Source: Acidobacteriota bacterium (lineage in GTDB: Bacteria > Acidobacteriota > Terriglobia > Terriglobales > SCQP01). From it: 5,137 nt of DNA. How positions within the stretch are numbered: position 1 is the first letter of the stretch; the number at the start of each line of letters is the position of its first letter. The notes below the pieces were generated by a model. It worked only from the letters and a program-made list of their open reading frames with translations. It did no database searches and was not told where the DNA came from. The stretch is taken from assembly GCA_021823305.1 (NCBI GenBank), contig JAKAOE010000177.1:1-5137 (forward strand), given 5' to 3'. Positions 1 to 4,456 of the stretch are shown here, in pieces. The position numbers were made by a program, and so were the translations under genes.

Positions 1-434
1 TCGGCGATTTTATGATCTACGGCATGGACATCTTCGAAGAGAAGGTCCTCAACGCCGCCGCCTCCATCCCCGATCCCGAGCAGCGCCTGCGCGCCTGCAT
101 CCGCCTCCACGTCGAGCTCGTCCTGGGCGGCCGCGACCGCGAGATCACCGTCGTCCTGCACGAAAACCGCACCCTCCCCGCCGAGGCCGGCCGCCAGATC
201 AACGCCCGCAAAAAGCGCTACGTCATCTACCTCGGCGAGCTCATCGCCGCCGTCCAGGCCGCCCGCGGCCTCGCCCGCCCCGCTGTTGAACCCCAAGTCG
301 CCGCCTTCGCCCTGCTCGGCATGATCAACTGGATGTACCAGTGGTACCGCCCCGAAGGCGCCCTCAACGAGCGCGAAATCGCCCGCCAGTACACCGACCT
401 CTTCTTCCGCGGCGCCCTCGCCGCCGGCGCCTGA
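1..434 (+). CDS. TetR/AcrR-family transcriptional regulator, C-terminal part (5' end outside window)
   Basis: The frame is open from base 3 and ends at TGA 432-434, giving about 143 residues. TetR proteins are usually about 190-220 residues, so roughly 50-70 residues, including the N-terminal helix-turn-helix, lie off the left edge. The opening residues GDFMIYGMDIFEEKV fit the segment that follows the HTH in TetR proteins (…K.D.F). The later blocks LHENRTLPAE, NARKKRYVIYLGELI and LLGMINWMYQWYRPEG, then an LFFRGAL tail, match the all-helical ligand-binding and dimerisation domain of the subgroup that includes fatty-acid and steroid-degradation regulators such as KstR2. The family represses its targets until a small ligand binds; the ligand here cannot be read. 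It converges on the next gene with 6 bp between stops. ATG at 12 is an internal Met, not a start. The family is clear from sequence pattern; the subgroup is recalled, not searched. Confidence 0.85.
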   Translation, partial: GDFMIYGMDIFEEKVLNAAASIPDPEQRLRACIRLHVELVLGGRDREITVVLHENRTLPAEAGRQINARKKRYVIYLGELIAAVQAARGLARPAVEPQVAAFALLGMINWMYQWYRPEGALNEREIARQYTDLFFRGALAAGA

Positions 435-440
435 CCCGCC

Positions 441-1004
441 TTATCGCGCGGCTGCCGTCCGGTACCGCAGGTAAATCCGGCCGTCGCCAAAACCCCGCTG
501 TTCCACGAGCGACAGCTCAAGCCGGGCACCGCGCGGAAACGCGCTCTTGCCACCGCCTAACAGTATCGGCACCAGGAACAGGTGGCATTCCTCCACCAGC
601 CCGGCGCGCAACGCCTGCCCCGCCAGCGTTGCCCCGCCGATGACCAAGTCCCGCTCCGCCGAAGCCTTCAGCCGCCGCACCTCTTCAGGCTCGAATTCCC
701 GCTCAAGCCGCGTCTTCGGCGTGGTAATCGCCGCCAGCGACCGCGAATAGACCACCTTGTCCGCCGCGCGCCAGATCTCGGCGAACTCCCGCGAATTCTC
801 CGGCTGTCCTTCCATCGGCCAATCCTGCCATACCGCCATGGTTTCGTAATTCCGCCGTCCATACAGGTGCGTGCCGACGGGACGCAGCAGCTCGTAGATG
901 AACGCGTGCACCTCCGCGCTCGGTGCCGTCCACCCCAAATCGCCCGCCTCGTCCTCCACAAACCCGTCCAGCGACGCGGTCGTCAGGTAAATCAATTTCG
1001 CCAT
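441..1004 (-). CDS. Dihydrofolate reductase family protein (RibD C-terminal domain)
   Basis: This is a 187-residue cytoplasmic protein starting MAKLIYLTTASLDGFVED, the usual opening of the DHFR-fold RibD-C superfamily (COG0262 type). Further family blocks are LYGRRNYETM (about 47-56), KVVYSRSL (83-90), LVIGGATLAGQAL (120-132, the glycine-rich NADPH-binding loop) and HLFLVPILLGGGKSAFP (141-157). It ends in a basic YLRYR strand. Length is normal for the single-domain group, so it appears complete. Members bind NADPH and are presumed reductases, but most have no known substrate; it should not be called FolA or RibD. I chose ATG 1004 because a GGAG Shine-Dalgarno lies 6 nt upstream (plus-strand 1011-1014) and the conserved N-terminal strand begins there. 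An upstream extension to 1157 would add only low-complexity residues and overlap the divergent gene. It is divergent from the secreted-protein gene, with a 57-bp spacer, and tail-to-tail with the TetR gene. Confidence 0.9.
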   Translation of the reverse strand: MAKLIYLTTASLDGFVEDEAGDLGWTAPSAEVHAFIYELLRPVGTHLYGRRNYETMAVWQDWPMEGQPENSREFAEIWRAADKVVYSRSLAAITTPKTRLEREFEPEEVRRLKASAERDLVIGGATLAGQALRAGLVEECHLFLVPILLGGGKSAFPRGARLELSLVEQRGFGDGRIYLRYRTAAAR

Positions 1005-1010
1005 AAGCAA

Positions 1011-1015
1011 CTCCG
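1011..1015 (-). promoter_or_regulatory. Ribosome binding site of the DHFR-family gene
   Basis: On the minus strand the bases read CGGAG, followed by six bases and then ATG at 1004. This is a good Shine-Dalgarno match at standard spacing. It decides the start in favour of 1004 rather than an upstream in-frame codon. Confidence 0.7.
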
Positions 1016-1034
1016 AAGGGTACGCCAATCGCCT

Positions 1035-1058
1035 GCACCGGTGCGTATAAACTATACG
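1035..1058. promoter_or_regulatory. Paired palindromes and candidate bidirectional promoter in a divergent spacer
   Basis: Two perfect palindromes sit almost end to end in the 57-bp spacer between divergent genes. GCACCGGTGC (1035-1044) is a 10-bp self-complementary site. CGTATA-AAC-TATACG (1044-1058) has 6-bp arms around a 3-bp centre. The second contains TATAAA on the plus strand (1046-1051) and TATAGT on the minus strand (1056 down to 1051), each 5 of 6 to the sigma70 -10 consensus. Symmetric AT-rich cores of this kind can drive divergent transcription, and palindromes over a -10 element are typical operators for dimeric repressors. No convincing -35 hexamer is seen on either strand. Symmetry is directly visible; promoter or operator function is inferred. 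The TetR-like gene nearby is one candidate binder, without direct evidence. Confidence 0.5.
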
Positions 1059-1061
1059 GTC

Positions 1062-2714
1062 ATGCGCCCTGCCCTGCTCCTCTCTTCCCTCGCCCTCGCC
1101 GCCTCGCTCGCCTTCGCCCAATCGTTCACCGTCGTCTCCTCCCCCGCTATCGCCCACGACACTTCTCTACCGTTGTCCCGCCTCATCGCCACCGCCCCGC
1201 CGCCGCCGCGCTACCCCTTCGGCCGCGGCCCCGTGCGCACCCCCCTCCTCGGGCGCGGCCGCCGCGGCCCCGTCCGCCGCTTCACTCCGCCGCCGCCGCC
1301 CGCGCCGGTCATGCCGCCACCGGTCTCCGCCGCCGCCGCCGCGATCGAACAGACCCAGCCCGGCTTCCGCCCCGCCGCGCCGCTGCTCGCCGCCTTCAAC
1401 GGCTTGGGCGCCGGGTTCAAGGGTCCCCAAGGCACGGCCTTTTTCCGCAATCCCAGCGACAACAGCCTCGCCGTCGGCCCCACGCAAATTATCCAGACGG
1501 TCAACGCCCGGTTCGCCATCTTCGACAAAACCGGCCGCGCGCTCTACGGCCCCATCCCCACCCGCGTCGTCTTCGACGGCTTCCACGGCGAGTGCGGCCA
1601 GGTCGGCTTCGGCGACGTCGTCGTCCGCTACGACCAGTTGGCCGGCCGCTGGGTCTGGGTGATGCCCATCTTCCGCAAACCCGCCGGCAGCACCGCCGCC
1701 ACGCCCTACGGCATGTGTTACGCCGTGAGCCAAACCTCCGACCCGCTCGGCCGCTACTACCGCTACGACTTCGCCCGCAAGCTCTTCCCCGACTATCCCC
1801 GCCTCGGCGTCTGGCCCGACGGCTACTACCTCGGCACCTCCACCGGCGATACCGTCATTCAAAAGCACGCCTGCGTCGCCGACCGCGCCGCCATGTTGCG
1901 CGGCGCCCAGGCCAGCGAGCAGTGCGCCATCGTCAACGGCGTCAACTTCCTCAACCCCATGGATATCGAGGGCCGCCGCCTTCCTCCCGCCGGCGCCCCC
2001 GATCTCATCTTCGCCAATGGTGGCACCCAGCTCCGCAGGATCTTCCACGGCACGTCGCTCCATTACTACCGCTTCCACGTCGACTGGCGCGATCCCTCCC
2101 GCTCCCGCCTCACCGGCCCCTTCCGCATCTCCGTCGCCCCCTATCACTACCTCTGCAACGGCCAGTTGACCAGTTGCGTCCCCCAGCCCGGCACCAACCA
2201 CCGCCTTGACGCCCAGGGCGACAAGCTGATGCAGCCGGTCGTCTACCGCCGCGTCGGCAAACGGCAACTCGTCGCGCTGCTCGACTCCGTCAACACCCGC
2301 GGCGCCGGCGGCGGCGTGCGCTGGTACGAACTCGAGATCGGCAAGGACGGCAACCCGCACCTGCTGCAACAGGGCACCTTCGATCCCGGCGGCGGCTTCC
2401 GCTGGATGGCCAGCCTCGGCCTGGATCGCCAGGGAAACATCGCCATGGGATATTCCTATGGCGACGGCATGACCTACGTGGGCCAGCGCCTCACCGGCCG
2501 CCTCGCCAACGACCCGCCCGGCAAGATGACCTTCGCCGAAACCATCCTCGCCCGCGGCGGCGCCGCCCAGACCAACACCGTCCGCTGGGAGGATTACACC
2601 ACCATGGATGTGGACCCCGCCGACGACTGCACCTTCTGGTACGTCGGCGACTACCTCCAACCCGGCGCGACCGCCTACACCACCCGCATCGGCAGCATCC
2701 GCCTCTGCCGCTAA
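1062..2714 (+). CDS. Secreted protein of unknown function with Pro/Arg-rich linker and CTFWY motif
   Basis: This is a 550-residue protein. Residues 1-19 form a Sec signal peptide (MRPALLLSS…SLAFA) with likely cleavage at AFA|QS. Residues about 45-90 are a low-complexity Pro/Arg/Gly linker, and the globular part runs from about 110 to 550. Recognisable blocks are DNSLAVGPTQIIQTVN (133-148), GRWVWVMPIF (195-204), DYPRLGVWPDGYYLGTS (244-260), FRWMASLGLDRQGNIAMGYS (446-465) and RWEDYTTMDVDP.DDCTFWY (508-527), closing with TRIGSIRLCR. I recall these blocks from large exported hypothetical proteins common in Acidobacteria; their regular aromatic strands suggest a beta-propeller-like fold. Eight cysteines (178, 219, 271, 288, 365, 372, 523, 549) are an even number, compatible with disulfides outside the cytoplasm. 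No catalytic motif is evident. ATG 1062 is chosen because the signal peptide starts there; the frame stays open further upstream but overlaps the DHFR-family gene. No Shine-Dalgarno precedes it. Confidence 0.85.
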   Translation: MRPALLLSSLALAASLAFAQSFTVVSSPAIAHDTSLPLSRLIATAPPPPRYPFGRGPVRTPLLGRGRRGPVRRFTPPPPPAPVMPPPVSAAAAAIEQTQPGFRPAAPLLAAFNGLGAGFKGPQGTAFFRNPSDNSLAVGPTQIIQTVNARFAIFDKTGRALYGPIPTRVVFDGFHGECGQVGFGDVVVRYDQLAGRWVWVMPIFRKPAGSTAATPYGMCYAVSQTSDPLGRYYRYDFARKLFPDYPRLGVWPDGYYLGTSTGDTVIQKHACVADRAAMLRGAQASEQCAIVNGVNFLNPMDIEGRRLPPAGAPDLIFANGGTQLRRIFHGTSLHYYRFHVDWRDPSRSRLTGPFRISVAPYHYLCNGQLTSCVPQPGTNHRLDAQGDKLMQPVVYRRVGKRQLVALLDSVNTRGAGGGVRWYELEIGKDGNPHLLQQGTFDPGGGFRWMASLGLDRQGNIAMGYSYGDGMTYVGQRLTGRLANDPPGKMTFAETILARGGAAQTNTVRWEDYTTMDVDPADDCTFWYVGDYLQPGATAYTTRIGSIRLCR

Positions 2715-2737
2715 TTCCGCCGCGCCACGCAAACTTT

Positions 2738-2775
2738 CGTGCGCCTCCGGTGTCTACGCACACCGGAGGCACACG
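2738..2775 (+). promoter_or_regulatory. Hairpin sequestering the Shine-Dalgarno of the TonB-like gene
   Basis: GCCTCCGGTGT (2743-2753) and ACACCGGAGGC (2760-2770) are perfect 11-bp complementary arms around a 6-base loop (CTACGC). Beyond a single C/A mismatch the stem continues for four more pairs (CGTG 2738-2741 with CACG 2772-2775). The GGAGG Shine-Dalgarno of the downstream gene (2765-2769) lies wholly inside the right arm, nine bases before ATG 2779. In RNA this would be a very stable GC-rich stem covering the ribosome binding site. It has no following U-tract, so it is a poor intrinsic terminator. Translational gating, transcript protection between two cistrons, or a DNA-level operator are all possible. 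Confidence 0.6.
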
Positions 2776-2778
2776 ATC

Positions 2779-3474
2779 ATGTTCGAACAGAGCCTGGTCA
2801 ATTCCGGCCGCACCCGCGCGCCACAAGCCGTCCTGCTCTCGACCTTGATCCAAGCCGCGCTCATCGCCGCCGCGGACATATTCCCTTTGCTCCATGCCGC
2901 CGGGTTCGATGCGCCCCGCCCCGCTGCTCCACCCGTCGCCTTCGCGCTCCAGCCCGCGCCCGTTCGCGCCCGCCCGCAGCCGCCCGCGACGTCGTTCCGC
3001 TCCCTGCTCGCCGCGCCGCGCGCGCCTTCGCTCCCCGCGCCACCGCAGTTGATCTACCCGCGCGACGCCTTGCCCGCAACCGCAGTCGCGCCCGCACCCG
3101 CCGCCATCGCCGGCCCAACTTACCTGCCGCCGCTGCCCGGCCCCGCCGTGCCGCTCCCCCCGCCGCCGCCCGCACCGCCCGCAGCGCCCATCAAGGTCGG
3201 CGGCGCGATCCAGGCCGCCCGCTGCCTCTACTGCCCCGCGCCCTACTATCCCTCGATCGCCCAGCAGCTTCACCTCGAAGGCGACGTCCGCCTGCGCGCC
3301 CAAATCGGCGCCTCGGGCATGGTCGTCTCCCTCGTCCCCGAGCAAGGCAACCCCATCCTGGTCGCCGCCGCCCGCCGCGCCATCCTCAAATGGCGCTACC
3401 GCCCCCTCCTTCTCAACGGCGCCCCCGTGGAAGTCGACACCGAAATCACCGTCCGCTTCACGCTCGGCCAATAG
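2779..3474 (+). CDS. TonB-family energy-transducer-like protein with proline-rich linker
   Basis: This 231-residue protein has three parts. Residues 1-16 are a short cytoplasmic N-terminus (MFEQSLVNSGRTR), and about 17-38 form one hydrophobic helix (VLLSTLIQAALIA…) acting as an inner-membrane anchor. Residues about 45-138 are a Pro/Ala-rich periplasm-spanning linker ending in a polyproline run. About 155-230 is a TonB C-terminal domain: YYPSIAQQLHLEGDVRLRAQI, then AARRAILKWRYRPLLLNG and EVDTEITVRF. TonB couples the proton gradient, through ExbB/ExbD, to outer-membrane receptors; neither partner is in the window, and many acidobacterial TonB paralogues are orphans like this. A CxxC motif (C149-L-Y-C152) just before the TonB domain is unusual. 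ATG 2779 has GGAGG nine bases upstream, inside a strong hairpin. The gene follows the secreted-protein gene by 64 bp in the same direction, so co-transcription is possible. Confidence 0.85.
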   Translation: MFEQSLVNSGRTRAPQAVLLSTLIQAALIAAADIFPLLHAAGFDAPRPAAPPVAFALQPAPVRARPQPPATSFRSLLAAPRAPSLPAPPQLIYPRDALPATAVAPAPAAIAGPTYLPPLPGPAVPLPPPPPAPPAAPIKVGGAIQAARCLYCPAPYYPSIAQQLHLEGDVRLRAQIGASGMVVSLVPEQGNPILVAAARRAILKWRYRPLLLNGAPVEVDTEITVRFTLGQ

Positions 3475-3483
3475 CAGCTCCGC

Positions 3484-3504
3484 GTGTAGCTTTTGTGCTA
3501 CACT
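3484..3504 (+). promoter_or_regulatory. Toxin-antitoxin promoter/operator: inverted repeat over an extended -10
   Basis: GTGTAGC (3484-3490), six bases TTTTGT, then GCTACAC (3497-3503) form a perfect 7-bp-arm inverted repeat. Its right arm overlaps TGC-TACACT (3496-3504), an extended -10 with 4 of 6 matches to TATAAT and the TG dinucleotide in place. No good -35 is present, as is usual for extended -10 promoters. It lies 76 bp before the toxin start. Type II modules are normally autorepressed by the antitoxin, or the toxin-antitoxin complex, binding such a palindrome, so the antitoxin at 3851-4243 is the likely ligand. The symmetry is seen; the role is inferred. Confidence 0.55.
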
Positions 3505-3569
3505 GCCAAATGTACGGGTACCGCCTTCATCGGGCCCAAACCACCCACACAACGGAGGACCGGACGATG

Positions 3570-3574
3570 AGGAG
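3570..3574 (+). promoter_or_regulatory. Ribosome binding site of the interrupted toxin gene
   Basis: AGGAG is followed by five bases and ATG 3580, a sound Shine-Dalgarno placement. It supports 3580 as the ancestral start of the toxin frame although that frame now meets a stop 20 codons later. A second, stronger GGAGG at 3554-3558 serves a different ATG (3567) in another frame. Confidence 0.6.
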
Positions 3575-3579
3575 AGAAT

Positions 3580-3921
3580 ATGCTGCAAGTGCGCGTACTT
3601 CGCTACGCGAGCGAGCTCGGAAAGGAGCCGTTCACGCAATAGCTGGAGGGGCTGCGCGATAAGGGTGTGCAGGCTCGGATGCGCATGCGCGTCCGGCGCA
3701 TCGAAGCCGGTGGCTTCGGCGACTGCCGCGGCGTCGGCGGCGGCGTCTTCGAGGCCAGAATTCACGCCGGCCCCGGCTACCGCGTCTACTTTGGCCGCCA
3801 CGGAGACACGGTCATCCTCCTGAACGGCAGCGACAAGGCATCGCAGGAACATGCAATCGAAAACGCAAAGAAATATTGGGCGGAATGGAAGCGGCGGCAG
3901 GCGTCGGGCGGCAAGCCCTAA
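3580..3921 (+). pseudogene. RelE/ParE (HigB-like) toxin gene interrupted by an in-frame amber codon
   Basis: The frame from ATG 3580 reads MLQVRVLRYASELGKEPFTQ, then TAG (3640-3642), then LEGLRDKGVQARMRMRVRRI and on to TAA 3919-3921: 113 codons in total, the usual family length. Downstream blocks GGFGDCR, GPGYRVYFGRHGDTVILL, SDKASQ and ENAKKYWAEWKRR are those of the addiction-module killer-protein group (COG3657 type), whose members are small mRNA interferases related to HigB/RelE. At the stop position the family, as I recall it, has Trp (PFTEWL…L.D), so a single TGG-to-TAG change explains the break. The rest of the frame is intact, suggesting a recent lesion, readthrough, or a sequencing error. 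Restart at GTG 3667 or ATG 3679 would give 84 or 80 residues without the first strand and most of the first helix, probably inactive. The antitoxin follows with a 71-base overlap. Confidence 0.8.
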
Positions 3922-4243
3922 GGGAACAGTCTCGCACCACGACCGCGAGGTCGAGGAGCTTCGCCGCGACCGCGAACTCGCCGTCGAATATCTGAAGGCC
4001 GCCATGGAATCGCTCGGAGACCCCGACGAGCGCGCCGCCGGCCTGCTGGCGCTGCGCGCCATCGCCGAAGCCTACGGCGGGCTCGGCGCTATCTCTGCAC
4101 AAGCCGGCATCAACCGTGAGTCCCTCTACCGCGCGCTTTCCGCGAAGGGCAATCCCACGCTGCGGACGCTGCTCGCAGTCCTCAACGCCGTCGGCATGCG
4201 GCTCTCAGTCGAACCGCGCCGCCCCGCGCAAGCACGCGGCTAG
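3851..4243 (+). CDS. HigA-like addiction-module antidote protein (HTH DNA-binding antitoxin)
   Basis: This 130-residue protein has a conserved core from about residue 25. GTVSHHDREVEELRRD is the toxin-facing N-terminal part, then AVEYLKAAMES. Residues about 66-118 form a helix-turn-helix (LALRAIAEAYGGLGAISAQA, INRESLYRALS, KGNPTLRTLLAVLNAVGMRL). This pattern matches the 'probable addiction module antidote protein' family (COG3636 type) that pairs with the toxin family encoded just upstream. Such antitoxins neutralise the toxin by direct binding and repress their own promoter, here probably the palindrome at 3484-3503. ATG 3851 is the only ATG, GTG or TTG before the core, with an AGGA two bases upstream. 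It gives a basic N-terminal extension of about 25 residues not expected for the family and a 71-base overlap with the toxin frame, so the true start is uncertain. The next in-frame ATG (4004) would remove the toxin-binding part. Confidence 0.82.
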   Translation: MQSKTQRNIGRNGSGGRRRAASPKGTVSHHDREVEELRRDRELAVEYLKAAMESLGDPDERAAGLLALRAIAEAYGGLGAISAQAGINRESLYRALSAKGNPTLRTLLAVLNAVGMRLSVEPRRPAQARG

Positions 4244-4456
4244 CCGAAGTGCCCCAGCATCACGCGCGCCCCTCGCCCCGTTCGCGGCCAACCTTTAGGC
4301 CGAGCCCCGTGTCAGAAGTCCGCGGGCGGCAGGGGGTGGTAGGCGCAGGTTTGGGTTAGCGCAGAACGGCGTGGACCGTGGGAATCGAAGCGCTGGCACG
4401 GCGTCATTTCCTGTGTAGTGGGCAGCGTGGCTCTCTTCGTGAACGCAGCGTGCACC
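4244..4456. other. Gene-poor spacer between the antitoxin and a convergent gene
   Basis: These 213 bases separate the converging antitoxin and Ntn-like genes. No frame here shows a recognisable protein or a start with a ribosome binding site. The longest overlapping frame, on the minus strand, runs through the downstream gene in another register and lacks conserved features. I see no hairpin plus T-tract that would serve as an intrinsic terminator for either gene. An 8-base direct repeat GCAGCGTG occurs at 4422-4429 and again near 4445-4452. The left copy of an AACCT…AGGCCGAGCC repeat lies at 4290-4306. Confidence 0.5.
4290..4306 (+). repeat. Imperfect direct repeat, copy 1 (AACCTTTAGGCCGAGCC)
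   Basis: This 17-base stretch matches AACCTAAGGCCGAGCC at 4461-4476, except for TT replacing A after AACCT. The two copies are in the same orientation and about 170 bp apart. It lies in the spacer after the antitoxin, so it is not constrained by coding. The match could be chance in GC-rich DNA or a remnant of a local duplication. Confidence 0.35.

Noticed and set aside
582..1061. Upstream extension of the secreted-protein frame
   Set aside because: The extra 160 codons lie antisense to the DHFR-family gene and read as Arg/Pro/His-rich. The signal peptide begins exactly at ATG 1062.
1167..2732. Long minus-strand open frame of 521 codons opposite the secreted-protein gene
   Set aside because: Its translation is an Ala/Gly/Val/Asp/Glu-rich string with no motif, and it mirrors the C-rich third positions of the real gene. 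The plus-strand frame has a signal peptide and conserved blocks.
2738..2775. Intrinsic terminator for the secreted-protein gene
   Set aside because: The hairpin is strong, but it is followed by ACACGATCATG rather than a T-tract, and it contains the next gene's Shine-Dalgarno.
3567..3662. prfB-like +1 frameshift joining the 31-codon frame to the toxin frame
   Set aside because: GGAGGGG (3645-3651) and the following TAA recall the release-factor 2 layout. However, the spacing is wrong, and a CGA-to-GAT shift would re-pair poorly in the P site.
2491..4062. Minus-strand open frame of 523 codons spanning the TonB-like gene and the toxin region
   Set aside because: It crosses three plus-strand genes, is Arg/Gly-rich low complexity, and shows no domain. 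It is a shadow of high-GC codon bias.
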